32,656 nucleotides of DNA from Ruminococcus sp. UBA7158 (GCA_002491605.1 DKWG01000033.1:5026-37681), one strand, 5' to 3'. Positions 22,652 to 32,562 are shown, counted from the stretch's first letter. Numbers and translations are program-made. Notes: generated by a model not told the origin, from the letters alone.

Positions 22652-23548
22652 ATGACCGAACAAAATTTAAAGGTTTTCAGCGATGATGTTGCGCTGATAA
22701 ACTCCGTCATAGAAAACCTTGGCTACCTTAAGTGCACATCGGATAGATCAAACAGCGTCATAGCTGCTGAAAAGTACGGTCTTTGTGCCGGCGGCAAGAG
22801 GATAAGACCGGTTTTATGTTTGGAATTCTACAAGCTCTTCGGCGGTAAAGAGGACATCAGCGAGATAGCCGCCTGCTTAGAGCTTATACATACATTTTCG
22901 CTTATTCACGATGATATGCCCGAAATGGATAACGACTCAATGAGGAGAGGAAAACCGTCAGTTCATGCGGCATACGGTGCCGACATCGCTCTTTTAGCAG
23001 GTGACGGATTAAGTCTTTTGCCGTTTGAAATTATCAGTGCAAATGCTCTTGCAGGTAAGATAAGCTGTGAAACGGCAGTCAAACTAACGTCGTATTTGTC
23101 TTGCGCATCGGGAAATATGGGTATGATTATGGGTCAGATGCTGGATATTATATCCGAGGGGCAGGATGTCGATATCGAGTTTCTGAAGGAAATGTCCGCT
23201 AAAAAAACAGGATGCCTATTAATGGCATCAGCGGCATTCGGTGCGATTTTAGCCGGTGCCGAGCAGTGCGATGTTAAAAGAGCAGAGGAGTATGCTGCGA
23301 ATCTCGGAATGAGCTTTCAGATTGTTGATGACATTTTGGACGTCATCGGAACAGAATCAGAGCTCGGAAAGCCGATCGGCAGCGATAAAATCAGAAATAA
23401 GAACACCTTTGCAGATGTTTTGGGTATAGACAAAGCTTACGAGCTTGCCCAAAGGTATACCGAGTCGGCTGTCGCACAGATTAAAGATTTAAACGGTTCG
23501 CAGCTTTTGTGCGAGCTGGCTTCAGATTTAGTAAAACGCAGGATGTAG
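22652..23548 (+). CDS. ispA: Polyprenyl synthetase (farnesyl/geranyl diphosphate synthase)
   Basis: The 298-residue protein has both aspartate-rich motifs of trans-prenyltransferases: the first, DDMPEMD at 87-93, is the DDx4D form typical of bacterial FPP synthases, and the second, DDILD, is at 226-230. GGKRIRPVL near residue 49 and HSLIHDD-like context complete the set. It condenses isopentenyl diphosphate with allylic diphosphates to C15 (or C20) products for undecaprenyl phosphate and quinone-type chains. AAGGAAGAGG precedes the ATG. Placement between xseB and dxs is the standard clostridial order. Confidence 0.92.
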   Translation: MTEQNLKVFSDDVALINSVIENLGYLKCTSDRSNSVIAAEKYGLCAGGKRIRPVLCLEFYKLFGGKEDISEIAACLELIHTFSLIHDDMPEMDNDSMRRGKPSVHAAYGADIALLAGDGLSLLPFEIISANALAGKISCETAVKLTSYLSCASGNMGMIMGQMLDIISEGQDVDIEFLKEMSAKKTGCLLMASAAFGAILAGAEQCDVKRAEEYAANLGMSFQIVDDILDVIGTESELGKPIGSDKIRNKNTFADVLGIDKAYELAQRYTESAVAQIKDLNGSQLLCELASDLVKRRM

Positions 23549-23598
23549 CGCTTATAATATACGAATGGGAAATTTGTATTAGAAAAGGACTGTAGATA

Positions 23599-25407
23599 TT
23601 GAAGTATGAACTTTTAAGTAGTCTTACACTCCCAAAGGATATAAAAAAGCTTAATATAGATGATGAAAAAAGGCTCTGTGAAGAAATCAGAGAGAAGATA
23701 ATCGAGACAGTCTCAAAAAACGGAGGACATTTGGCTTCAAATTTGGGAACAGTTGAGCTGTCGGTTGCAATTCATAGAGTTTTTGATTCACCGGATGATA
23801 AAATTGTCTTTGACGTCGGTCACCAAAGCTATGCCCATAAGCTTCTGACAGGTCGGTTTGACGAATTTGACTCGCTTCGCTGCAAGGACGGCTTATGCGG
23901 CTTCATGAATCCTTCGGAATCGATACATGACCCTGTAATCAGCGGACACAGCTCAACCTCGATATCGTCTGCTCTGGGCTTGGCTCAGGGCATGAAGTTA
24001 AAGGGTGACAATCATCATGCAGTTGCAGTAATAGGAGACGGAGCGCTCACGGGCGGTCTTTCATACGAAGGATTAAACAACGCCGGCAGGAGCGGCACCA
24101 ACCTTGTCGTCATACTAAACTACAATGAGATGTCTATATCCAAAAACATCGGGGGAATCGCTGAGTATTTATCTAAGCTGCGGATGAAGAAGTCATACAA
24201 AAAGGTGAAAAATGCAGCTATTCGAATGCTTGAAGCTGTTCCGCTGGTCGGAAGAAGCATAAAAAAGTCGATCAGCTTTTCAAAGGATATAATAAAAGAA
24301 AGACTTTTACACATCACCTTGTTTGAGGATTTGGGCTTTGAATATGTCGGACCTGTTGACGGTCACGACCTTGAGTCTCTTGAATCGGCTTTGTTATATG
24401 CCAAATCACTGAACGCTCCCGTAATGGTTCAGGTGAACACTGTAAAGGGAAAAGGCTATGCACCGGCAGAAAACAACCCGGGAAGCTTTCACGGAGTAAG
24501 CGGATTCGACCCGACGTCAGGCGTTATACCAAAAAAAGAAATCTGCTTTTCTGACATTTTCGGCAAAGCCGTGGCAAGGTTTGCCGATGAGGATAAGAGA
24601 ATCGTCGCTGTTACAGCTGCCATGAAGTATGGCACAGGGTTGAATTATCTCAATAAAACGCATCCTGAAAGACTTTTTGATGTCGGAATAGCTGAGGAGC
24701 ACGCCGTCACATTTTGCGCAGGTCTTGCAAAATCGGGAATGATTCCGGTGTTCGGCGTGTACTCGTCCTTCCTGCAAAGATGCTACGATCAGCTGATTCA
24801 TGATGTTTCGCTTGACAATCTTCATGTGGTTTTAGGTATAGGAAACGCCGGAATAGTCGGCGAGGACGGTCAGACACATCAAGGAATTATGGATGTCCCG
24901 TTTCTGAGCACCATTCCGAATGCAAAAATATACTCGCCGTCCTGCTATGCTGAGCTGGAACACTGCTTAAACAAAGCTATATTTTGCGATGAAGGACTCG
25001 TTGCAGTAAGATATCCTAAATGTACAGACTTAGATGTCACACCCTGTCTTGATAATTACAGTTTAGTCGGCAGAAGCAGCGACACACTTATTATATCCTA
25101 CGGCAGGGAATCGGAATCAGCCGAAAAAGCTGCAAAATCGCTCGGGTGCGACTTTATGAAGCTTGTCTGCATTTACCCGATAGAAAACGATATAATCGAT
25201 ATTATTAGCAAATACAAGAGAGCTTTTGTGTTTGAGGAATCGCAATACGAAGGTTCAATAGGTCAAAAGCTTGAAGCAAGATGCAATAACGTGACTGTTC
25301 GAGCGATTAACGGATTTGTATCTCACATGAAATACAGTGAAGCTATTGAGCTTTACGGATTATCAGAAAAATCGATAGTAGATACAGTCAAAGCTGATTT
25401 ACCGTAA
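23599..25407 (+). CDS. dxs: 1-deoxy-D-xylulose-5-phosphate synthase
   Basis: The 602-residue thiamine-diphosphate enzyme joins pyruvate and glyceraldehyde 3-phosphate to make DXP, the entry step of the MEP isoprenoid pathway. Features: the cofactor motif GDGALTGG from 146, DVGIAEEHAV with catalytic Glu367, and GEDGQTHQG with His427. Unusually, the position equal to E. coli Arg420 (DRAG) is Asn416 here (GNAG). The start is TTG 23599, eight bases after AAAAGGAC; no other start fits. Length is slightly below the usual 620. It is 50 bases after ispA, so both ends of early isoprenoid synthesis are in one unit. Confidence 0.92.
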   Translation: MKYELLSSLTLPKDIKKLNIDDEKRLCEEIREKIIETVSKNGGHLASNLGTVELSVAIHRVFDSPDDKIVFDVGHQSYAHKLLTGRFDEFDSLRCKDGLCGFMNPSESIHDPVISGHSSTSISSALGLAQGMKLKGDNHHAVAVIGDGALTGGLSYEGLNNAGRSGTNLVVILNYNEMSISKNIGGIAEYLSKLRMKKSYKKVKNAAIRMLEAVPLVGRSIKKSISFSKDIIKERLLHITLFEDLGFEYVGPVDGHDLESLESALLYAKSLNAPVMVQVNTVKGKGYAPAENNPGSFHGVSGFDPTSGVIPKKEICFSDIFGKAVARFADEDKRIVAVTAAMKYGTGLNYLNKTHPERLFDVGIAEEHAVTFCAGLAKSGMIPVFGVYSSFLQRCYDQLIHDVSLDNLHVVLGIGNAGIVGEDGQTHQGIMDVPFLSTIPNAKIYSPSCYAELEHCLNKAIFCDEGLVAVRYPKCTDLDVTPCLDNYSLVGRSSDTLIISYGRESESAEKAAKSLGCDFMKLVCIYPIENDIIDIISKYKRAFVFEESQYEGSIGQKLEARCNNVTVRAINGFVSHMKYSEAIELYGLSEKSIVDTVKADLP

Positions 25408-25421
25408 GCCTGCAAAATATG

Positions 25422-25443
25422 TGTCAAGTCATTTAGCTTGACA
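25422..25443 (+). other. Small hairpin in the dxs-tlyA gap
   Basis: TGTCAAG (25422-25428) and CTTGACA (25437-25443) can pair around an 8-base loop; no T run follows. It may pause transcription or stabilise RNA ends; function unknown. Confidence 0.35.
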
Positions 25444-25468
25444 TCAAACGAAAGGAACACCGCTGACA

Positions 25469-26272
25469 ATGCCCAGACTTGACGCTTTGCTTGTTGAAAA
25501 GGGACTGGCGCAAAGCCGCGAACGAGCAAAAGAGTATATAAAAAACGGCGAAGTTTTCGTCAATAAGAAGCCTTGTCTTAAGCCTTCCGCTGAAATAAGC
25601 GATACTGATGATATTGAGTTCTGCGGCGAAAAGCTGAAATATGTCGGCAGGGGCGGACTCAAGCTTGAAAAGGCAATAAACGAGTTTTCCATTGATTTAT
25701 CGGGGCTTGTTTGCGCTGATTTAGGCGCTTCAACAGGCGGCTTTACCGACTGTATGCTGCAAAACGGTGCCGAGAAGGTATTTGCCGTTGATGTAGGTCA
25801 CGGTCAGCTTGATAAGAGACTTTTAAACGATACAAGAGTAAAAAACATTGAAGGTGTTAACGTTAAAGACGTTAATCTTGACATAATAGGCGAGGAATGC
25901 GACTTTGTTGCAGCGGATTTATCCTTTATATCTGCAAAGTTTGCTCAGCAGGCTGCTGTGAGAGTACTGAAAACTGACGGCTCGGCAGTGTTTTTAATCA
26001 AGCCGCAATTTGAAGCAGGGCGGCAACATCTATCGAAGAACGGTATAGTTAAGGACAAAAAGGTTCATCAAAACATCTTGACAGAAGCTTTGGCGTATCT
26101 CAGCGATTTGGGATTTAGCGTTAATGCGTTGACTTTTTCACCTATAGCCGGTGGGGACGGGAACATTGAGTATTTAGTCTATGCTGTAAAGGCTGATGCC
26201 AAAAAACCTTTTGTCTGCGATGTCAAGAAAATTGTAGACAATGCGTTCATACAAGTGAAGAAAGGCGGATAA
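25469..26272 (+). CDS. tlyA: TlyA-family rRNA 2'-O-methyltransferase
   Basis: This 267-residue protein has an N-terminal S4 RNA-binding domain (about 3-62: RLDALLVEKGLAQSRERAKEYI) and a C-terminal FtsJ-like methyltransferase with the SAM motif ADLGASTGGFTD at 83-94 and KPQFEAG further on. The family methylates riboses of 16S and 23S rRNA; some members are instead called hemolysin. The ATG is 12 bases after AAAGGA. The preceding 61-base gap carries a small inverted repeat (25422-25443). Its position between dxs and nadK is typical of Firmicutes. Confidence 0.92.
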   Translation: MPRLDALLVEKGLAQSRERAKEYIKNGEVFVNKKPCLKPSAEISDTDDIEFCGEKLKYVGRGGLKLEKAINEFSIDLSGLVCADLGASTGGFTDCMLQNGAEKVFAVDVGHGQLDKRLLNDTRVKNIEGVNVKDVNLDIIGEECDFVAADLSFISAKFAQQAAVRVLKTDGSAVFLIKPQFEAGRQHLSKNGIVKDKKVHQNILTEALAYLSDLGFSVNALTFSPIAGGDGNIEYLVYAVKADAKKPFVCDVKKIVDNAFIQVKKGG

Positions 26273-26279
26273 CATTCAG

Positions 26280-27137
26280 ATGACGGTTTATATTTATCCT
26301 AATCTAAAAAAACAGTTTTCTTTGGAGTGCACTAAGCAGGTCATTCAAAAGCTTAGCGAGATGGGCTGCAATGTCATCGCATCCGAAGCACTTGATGTCG
26401 GCGAGCTTGGTAAATGCCTTGAGATTATGGATCAAAACGACGCAGTTGCTGTTTGCGATGTTATAATAACCATAGGCGGCGACGGAACTATACTTAGAAT
26501 TGCATCTTTGGCTGCGAAATATAGAAAGAAACTTTTAGGCATAAACTGCGGAAGGCTCGGATTTATGGCGTCGCTTGAAAAAGACGAGCTCGATGACCTT
26601 TCAAAGCTTTTGACATCTGAATATAAAACCGAGAGCAGAATGATGCTTGACGTTGTAATTGAGCATCCGGACTCGACCTTTGCAACAGTTACAGCCCTTA
26701 ATGACATCGTCATAACACATGGCTTCAACTATTATATAAACGATTTTACAGTGCTTGCGGACGGAACGACAGTATCGTCGTTAAGAGCCGACGGACTTAT
26801 TTTTTCAACCCCGACAGGCGCATCGGCATATTCTCTTTCCGCAGGCGGACCTCTTATTGAGCCGACAATGGACTGTATAGAGTTCACTCAGATTTGTCCG
26901 CATTCTTTGTTTGCAAGAACAATGCTCTTTGCACCGAATAAGCTCATTGAGGTTAAGTACCGAGCTGACGGAACGATAGGAGTCAGCGCTGACGGCGCAA
27001 GTCCTATTCCTGTTACAAAGAGCGACAGGATCTATATAAGAAAGTCCTCGCTCAGGTTAGATTTAATCGACATCAGGGGTGACAACTTCTTTAAATCTAT
27101 AGGCGCAAAGCTTATGCAGCCTGCTAAGGAAATATGA
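26280..27137 (+). CDS. nadK: NAD kinase
   Basis: The 285-residue protein has the NAD kinase signature GGDGT at 66-70, followed by GINCGRLGFMA, DGLIFSTPTGASAYSLSAGGP and ISADGA-like GVSADGAS. It phosphorylates NAD+ to NADP+ with ATP or polyphosphate, feeding the pool also used by NfnAB. The usual ALNE motif reads ALND here, a conservative change. AAAGGCGG lies 11 bases ahead of the ATG. It is followed closely by argR. Confidence 0.92.
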   Translation: MTVYIYPNLKKQFSLECTKQVIQKLSEMGCNVIASEALDVGELGKCLEIMDQNDAVAVCDVIITIGGDGTILRIASLAAKYRKKLLGINCGRLGFMASLEKDELDDLSKLLTSEYKTESRMMLDVVIEHPDSTFATVTALNDIVITHGFNYYINDFTVLADGTTVSSLRADGLIFSTPTGASAYSLSAGGPLIEPTMDCIEFTQICPHSLFARTMLFAPNKLIEVKYRADGTIGVSADGASPIPVTKSDRIYIRKSSLRLDLIDIRGDNFFKSIGAKLMQPAKEI

Positions 27138-27167
27138 TTTTTTGGTTGATAAAGGGAATGATTTGAT

Positions 27168-27617
27168 ATGAAGAACGACAGGAAACAGGCGATTTTAGAT
27201 ATAGTATCAAAATACGAGGTTGACACTCAGGAAACATTGCTTGCTTTGCTGATGGACAGAGGCTACAATGTCACTCAGGCGACCATTTCGAGGGACATAA
27301 AGCAGCTTGCCTTGGTCAAAACGATGACGTCAGGCGGCGGGTATAAATACACTATTCCGCAGAAGGCTCAAGGAAGCGGAGCAAAGGCTGCATTTTCATC
27401 GTTTTTCAGCGATTCTGTCATTTCTGTTGACAGAGCTATGAATACGGTCGTGATTAAATGCTACACAGGTATGGCGAATGCCGTTTGCTCTAAGCTTGAC
27501 ACGGTCGGGTATATAGGTATAGTCGGAACTCTCGCAGGAGACGACACGATATTTGTTCTTATGCGCACCGAGGCAGACGCTTTGGAGCTTTTAGACGAGC
27601 TTAGCAGCTTTATTTGA
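27168..27617 (+). CDS. argR: Arginine repressor ArgR
   Basis: The 149-residue protein has an N-terminal winged helix (about 1-68: VDTQETLLALL, NVTQATISRDIKQLALVK) and a C-terminal oligomer domain (about 80-149) with GTLAGDDTIFVLMRT, where the Asp pair binds L-arginine. It forms hexamers that repress arginine synthesis and regulate catabolism. The nadK-argR-recN order is conserved across Firmicutes, with no known link to arginine genes nearby. Confidence 0.93.
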   Translation: MKNDRKQAILDIVSKYEVDTQETLLALLMDRGYNVTQATISRDIKQLALVKTMTSGGGYKYTIPQKAQGSGAKAAFSSFFSDSVISVDRAMNTVVIKCYTGMANAVCSKLDTVGYIGIVGTLAGDDTIFVLMRTEADALELLDELSSFI

Positions 27618-27638
27618 GTTAAACAGGAAGTGATATCC

Positions 27639-29306
27639 TTGCTAAAAGAACTTCACATAGAAAACCTTGCCGTCATCGAGAATGCTACAATTGAGCTTGG
27701 TGACAAGCTAAATGTGTTTACAGGTGAAACCGGTGCAGGTAAATCGATTCTCATCGGCGGAATTAATGCTGTTTTGGGGCAAAGAATATATAAAGATGTC
27801 ATAAGAGACGGAGCTTCCAAGGCATATGTCAGCGCAGTATTTACTGACATTCCGCTGTCTGCACAGCACAAGCTTGAACAGATGGGCTTTGATGCCTCCT
27901 CGGAGCTTATTATTTCCCGAGAAATAAGTCAGGACGGTAAAAGCTCAGCGAGAATCAATTCAAGACCGGTTAATGTTTCCTCTCTTCGTGAAATCGGAGA
28001 CCTGTTAGTCAATATTCACGGTCAGCATGATTCGCAGGTTCTTTTGGATCCGTCAAAGCACCTTGAAATTTTAGACGAGTATGCACAGTCGGAAAAGCTT
28101 TTGTCTGAGTACAAAACCGCTTTTAAAGCCTTGCAGTCATGCGCAAGAGAAATCAACAGACTAAAGCAGGACGCATTAAAGAATACGAGCAGGGTTGAGT
28201 ACCTGTCAAGAATCATTGACGATATATCAGCTCTCGACATTGAAGAAAATGAAGATGAATATGTTGAAAATAGGTTCAAGGTTTTGGATAATGCCGTTTC
28301 CTTGTCGGAATCGATCAGCTTAGCGATATCCGGGTTGAGCGGTGACGAATCATCGTCAGGAGCAGGAGAAATAATCGCAAGAGCTTATACTGAGCTTGAA
28401 ATAAACGAAGAGCTTTTGCCGGAGCTAAAGCCGATTGCACAAAGGCTTTCGAGTCTCGGAATTGAGCTTGACGATATTTCAAAAGAGCTTTCCGGTATAC
28501 TTTCCGGTCTTGATATTGATGAAAGCGAATACGCTTCGCTTACTCAAAGGCGAAATGAGCTTGTCAAGATTAAAAGGCGCTACGGTCCTGAGCTTAAGGA
28601 TGTATTAAAGGTTTATTACGATGCCATAGAAGAGCGTGACGGACTTATCGTTTCTGACGATCGCATCAGCGAGCTTGAGACGAAAAAGGCTCAACTTCTG
28701 AGCGACGTCACTAAAAAAGCTGAGCGTTTAAGCGAACATCGCCGCACTGCCGCAGAAAGGTTTATAAGCGGAGTGACGAGCGAGCTGGAATTTTTAAATA
28801 TGCCAAATGTCAGGCTCGTCGTTGACAATAAGCGAGGAAAGCTGACATCTACGGGGCTTGACAACGTTGAGTTGCTTATATCAGCAAACAAGGGTGAGTC
28901 TTTAAAGCCGCTTGCTAAAATTGCATCAGGCGGTGAGCTGTCAAGAATAATGCTTGCATTAAAGGCAGTTCTTGCAGATAGGGACTCAATTCCGACACTG
29001 ATATTCGATGAAATTGATACCGGCGTAAGCGGCAGGGCGGCTCAGAAAATCGGAATCAAGCTGCGTGAAATTTCAAGAAAGCATCAGGTTTTATGCGTTA
29101 CTCATCTTCCTCAGATTGCAATTATGGCTGACGACCATTTGCTGATAGAAAAGAATGTTTGTCAGTCCAGAACGGTTACAAATATTATGCCGCTTGGCTT
29201 TGAGGAAAGAAAATATGAAATTGCAAGAATGCTGAGCGGAGACAGCATCACCGAAACGGTTTTAAGGGATGCAGATGAGCAGCTTGCTTCTGCTGCAAAG
29301 CTTTGA
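27639..29306 (+). CDS. recN: DNA repair protein RecN
   Basis: This 555-residue SMC-like ATPase has Walker A GETGAGKS at 29-36, GDLLVNIHGQHDSQ about residue 125, a central coiled coil (about 150-370), the signature ASGGELSR, Walker B LIFDEID at 454-460 and a late VLCVTHLPQIA. RecN works at double-strand breaks with RecA. TTG 27639 lies eight bases after AGGAAG; a GTG at 27630 overlaps that site, so TTG is preferred. Confidence 0.93.
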   Translation: MLKELHIENLAVIENATIELGDKLNVFTGETGAGKSILIGGINAVLGQRIYKDVIRDGASKAYVSAVFTDIPLSAQHKLEQMGFDASSELIISREISQDGKSSARINSRPVNVSSLREIGDLLVNIHGQHDSQVLLDPSKHLEILDEYAQSEKLLSEYKTAFKALQSCAREINRLKQDALKNTSRVEYLSRIIDDISALDIEENEDEYVENRFKVLDNAVSLSESISLAISGLSGDESSSGAGEIIARAYTELEINEELLPELKPIAQRLSSLGIELDDISKELSGILSGLDIDESEYASLTQRRNELVKIKRRYGPELKDVLKVYYDAIEERDGLIVSDDRISELETKKAQLLSDVTKKAERLSEHRRTAAERFISGVTSELEFLNMPNVRLVVDNKRGKLTSTGLDNVELLISANKGESLKPLAKIASGGELSRIMLALKAVLADRDSIPTLIFDEIDTGVSGRAAQKIGIKLREISRKHQVLCVTHLPQIAIMADDHLLIEKNVCQSRTVTNIMPLGFEERKYEIARMLSGDSITETVLRDADEQLASAAKL

Positions 29307-29352
29307 TTACTGTTGTTCATGTTTATAAATATTAGAAGGGAAGTATTTAAAA

Positions 29353-29898
29353 ATGGTATTGTGTTTTTTGGCGAACGGTTTTGAGGAAATTGAAGCTTTA
29401 ACGCCTGTCGACTGCTTAAGGCGCTGTGAAAAAGAGGTTTTGACAGTAGGAGTAGGCGGAAGCATTATTAAAGGCTCGCACGGTATAAATGTGTTTACAG
29501 ACGTTGAGGACAACGAAATAAAAATGTCGCCAAGCGTTGAGATGATAATTCTGCCCGGAGGAATGCCCGGAACCTTGAATTTAGAAAAAAGTGAAGCAGT
29601 CAATAATGCCATTGACTACTGCGTTGAAAATAACATCCCGATAGCCGCAATCTGCGCAGCACCCTCTATATTAGGTCATAAGGGACTTTTAAAGGGCAAA
29701 AACGCCGTTTGCTACCGTGGCTTTGAAAATGAGCTTGTCGATGCGAATGTGTTAAATGCCAATGTTTCAGTAGACGAAAACATTATAACTGCCAGCGGAA
29801 TGGGTGCAGCCATTGATTTTTCATATGCGATAATCGAAAGGCTGATTTCAAAGGAAAGAGCTGACCGCTTAATTACTTCGCTCGGCACAAGACAGTAA
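29353..29898 (+). CDS. DJ-1/PfpI-family protein
   Basis: The 181-residue protein has the DJ-1 fold: FEEIEALTPVD at the start with Glu14 equal to DJ-1 Glu18, ILPGGMPG, and the nucleophile-elbow Cys101 (AICAAP) equal to Cys106, ending with ASGMGAAIDFSYAIIE. Members act as glyoxalases/deglycases, chaperones or redox sensors; the 4-methyl-5-thiazole phosphate (ThiJ) name sometimes used is historical. AGAAGGGAAG precedes the ATG. It is 46 bases after recN and may share its transcript. Confidence 0.88.
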   Translation: MVLCFLANGFEEIEALTPVDCLRRCEKEVLTVGVGGSIIKGSHGINVFTDVEDNEIKMSPSVEMIILPGGMPGTLNLEKSEAVNNAIDYCVENNIPIAAICAAPSILGHKGLLKGKNAVCYRGFENELVDANVLNANVSVDENIITASGMGAAIDFSYAIIERLISKERADRLITSLGTRQ

Positions 29899-29965
29899 AG
29901 GCAAAACAGCATCGACTGAATAGCTATGTCTATTTAGTCTCGGATTTTTTAAAGGACTGATCAAA

Positions 29966-31315
29966 ATGAGTGATAAAAATAATCAAGAGAACTTTGACAA
30001 ATACCTTGACTCGCTAATCAATCCGTCAGAGAATGACGCCGGCACTGAGCTTGCAAACAGAGAAAGCGGAGATGTTAAGGAATACGAGTCGCAGCCTGTC
30101 AAGATTTTTGACGAAGCGGACTCAGAATCTGCCGAAAACGACGCGACTAACATCTTTGATTTCGGAAAGCACGGTCAGACACAAAATGTAGTATTTGATG
30201 ACCGCTCAGAAGAAAAGATACCTCAGCCGATCAAGAAAAATGTCAAGAAGAAGCGCAGGAGAAAGAATTATTCTGCTTACGGCGGAATAGTATTGGCAAC
30301 ATTAGTTTTGTGTGCGTCTATAGTTCTGTCACTGTTCGTAATAGTAGTCGGCAGAGACGTTTTGGGTATAGAAACAGCTGATAACAGCTTTACTATCTAT
30401 ATCCCCGAAGGCTCGTCGACAAAGGATATAGCTAATCAGCTCTACGGCGAAGGAGTAATCCACTACAAAAAAGTGTTTGTTGCCCTTGCTAAAGTCAAAG
30501 AGGCTGACGGTAATATGTGTCCCGGAGATATTGAAGTGGCATATAACATGAGCTATTCTGATTTAATAGACAGCCTTGTTGAAATGCGTGATGCCAAGAA
30601 AACTGCCACTATTACCTTTGTTGAAGGCATAACGATAAATCAAGCTGCCAAGCTGCTCGAAGAAAACGATGTGTGCTCGGCGTCCGAATTTATCTATTAC
30701 TTCAATTCATCTGTGTTCGGCTATGAATTTGAACGCTACGTTTCTAATTCAAGCCTAAAGCTTTATAAATATGAGGGCTATCTTTTCCCTGACACATATG
30801 AGTTCTACGTCGGAGACTCTGCCTACAATGTAGTTAAAAAAATCAAGCAGCGTACCAACGAGATTCTCAGCCCTGAAGCTATAAGCCGTGCTCAATCGCT
30901 TGGGTACACGATAGACGAGGTTGTAACTCTTGCTTCAATAGTTCAAAAGGAAGCAGGCAGCGTTGACGACATGAAAAATATAGCGTCAGTATTTATAAAC
31001 AGACTGAATGCCCCGGAGGAATATCCTAAGCTCCAGTCTGACACAACGTATTCATACATTGAAAACGACATTAAGAGTGTCATGACTATAGAATATCAGG
31101 ATATGTACGATGCATACGATACTTATACCTGCCTTGGGCTTCCGATCGGCGCAATATGCAATCCCGGTGCGGACGCTGTCAATGCGGTGCTGTATCCTGC
31201 CGAAACACAGTATTACTATTTCTGTTCTAATATCAATACAAAAGAGACGTTTTATGCCAAGACCTACAGCGAGCATCTTGCCAACTGTGAAGCTGCAGGT
31301 ATAAGGGCTGATTAG
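29966..31315 (+). CDS. mltG: Endolytic transglycosylase MltG
   Basis: The 449-residue protein has an acidic cytoplasmic N-terminus of about 90 residues, a basic KKKRRRKN stop, one membrane helix (about 104-128) and an extracellular YceG/MltG region with a LysM-like part (FTIYIPEGSSTKDIA, about 140-200) and the catalytic domain with ASIVQKEAG (Glu329) and GLPIGAICNPG. It cleaves nascent glycan strands and sets their length. AAAGGACTG precedes the ATG. It ends 8 bases ahead of the U32 gene region, an order also seen in Bacillus (yrrL then yrrN/yrrO). Confidence 0.93.
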   Translation: MSDKNNQENFDKYLDSLINPSENDAGTELANRESGDVKEYESQPVKIFDEADSESAENDATNIFDFGKHGQTQNVVFDDRSEEKIPQPIKKNVKKKRRRKNYSAYGGIVLATLVLCASIVLSLFVIVVGRDVLGIETADNSFTIYIPEGSSTKDIANQLYGEGVIHYKKVFVALAKVKEADGNMCPGDIEVAYNMSYSDLIDSLVEMRDAKKTATITFVEGITINQAAKLLEENDVCSASEFIYYFNSSVFGYEFERYVSNSSLKLYKYEGYLFPDTYEFYVGDSAYNVVKKIKQRTNEILSPEAISRAQSLGYTIDEVVTLASIVQKEAGSVDDMKNIASVFINRLNAPEEYPKLQSDTTYSYIENDIKSVMTIEYQDMYDAYDTYTCLGLPIGAICNPGADAVNAVLYPAETQYYYFCSNINTKETFYAKTYSEHLANCEAAGIRAD

Positions 31316-31338
31316 TCGAAAGGATGAATAGACTTAAA

Positions 31339-32562
31339 ATGTTTGACATTGATAAGCTTGAAGTATTGTCTCCGGCAGGGGACATGGAAAGATTCCGTGC
31401 TGCGCTTCAATACGGTGCAGACGCTGTTTACCTTGCCGGAAAAAGCTTCGGAATGAGGTCGTCACCGAATAATTTTACCTTTGACGAGTTAAAAACGGCC
31501 TGTGACGAAGCCCACAAGCTCGGAAAAAAGGTATATTTGACCTGCAACACGCTTCCGACAAACTCAGAAATCGACGGTTTTGAAGGATTTATAAAGCAAG
31601 CCGCCGATTGCAACATTGACGCCGCAATTGTCAATGATATAGGTGTATTTTCGCTTATAAAAAAATACGTCCCCGACCTTGAGCTTCACGTTTCAACTCA
31701 GGCGGGAATCGTCAACTACTGCACCGCAAATACATTTTACAATATGGGAGCAAAGCGAGTAGTTCTTGCAAGAGAGCTGTCCTTAGAGGACATCAGTGAA
31801 ATACGAGCAAAAACTCCAAAGGATTTGGATATTGAGTGTTTTGTACACGGTGCAATGTGCGTTTCGTTTTCGGGCAGATGCCTTTTGTCGCAGTATCTTA
31901 TAAATCGTGACGCCAACAGGGGAGAGTGCGCACAGCCGTGCAGGTGGAAATACTATCTCATGGAAGAAAAGCGTGAAAATGAGTTTTATCCTATAGCCGA
32001 GGACGAAAACGGCGCATACATTTTGAACGCAAAGGACTTATGTATGATCGACCACCTCGACAAGCTCGCTGAAGCAGGCGTTACAAGCTTTAAAATCGAG
32101 GGCAGGGCAAAGTCGGCTTATTATGTGTCTGTTGTTACAAATGCGTACAGAGCTGCGACGGATATTTTAAAAAGCAATCCTACAGACTACAAGCTTCCTG
32201 AATGGGTAAAAGAGGAAGTATTCAAGGTGTCACACAGAAAATATTGCACCGGTTTTTATTTTGGTCATCCGAAGGACTGCCAGTATTACGAAACAAGCGG
32301 ATATGTCAGGGATTACGACGTTGTGGCAGTTGTCGACTCGTATGCAGACGGAAAAATATTCTGCACTCAAAGAAACCGTTTCTTCCGAGGCGATGAGCTG
32401 GAAATACTCTCGCCGATGACAGAGCCTGTAAAAATGATTGCCAACGAAATAATAAACGAGCAAGGCGAAAGCGTTGAGAGTGCAAATAAGGCGACCATGA
32501 AATTCTCGATGCCGTTTGAGCATGAGATCAAGCCCGGTTCTATTATCAGAAAGCAGCTTTAA
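31339..32562 (+). CDS. Peptidase U32-family (TrhP/YegQ-like) protein
   Basis: The 407-residue protein has the U32 layout: LSPAGDMERFRAALQYGADAV at the start, FVHGAMC near 168-174 and SGRCLLSQYL, with four cysteines (Cys174, 181, 197 and 201) in the conserved cluster. Family members TrhP and RlhA take part in iron-sulfur-dependent hydroxylation of tRNA uridine-34 or 23S rRNA, so an RNA-modification role is more likely than proteolysis. Start: ATG 31324 touches AAAGG directly, so ATG 31339 is preferred even though its spacing (about 14) is long. No second U32 copy follows here within the window. Confidence 0.88.
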   Translation: MFDIDKLEVLSPAGDMERFRAALQYGADAVYLAGKSFGMRSSPNNFTFDELKTACDEAHKLGKKVYLTCNTLPTNSEIDGFEGFIKQAADCNIDAAIVNDIGVFSLIKKYVPDLELHVSTQAGIVNYCTANTFYNMGAKRVVLARELSLEDISEIRAKTPKDLDIECFVHGAMCVSFSGRCLLSQYLINRDANRGECAQPCRWKYYLMEEKRENEFYPIAEDENGAYILNAKDLCMIDHLDKLAEAGVTSFKIEGRAKSAYYVSVVTNAYRAATDILKSNPTDYKLPEWVKEEVFKVSHRKYCTGFYFGHPKDCQYYETSGYVRDYDVVAVVDSYADGKIFCTQRNRFFRGDELEILSPMTEPVKMIANEIINEQGESVESANKATMKFSMPFEHEIKPGSIIRKQL

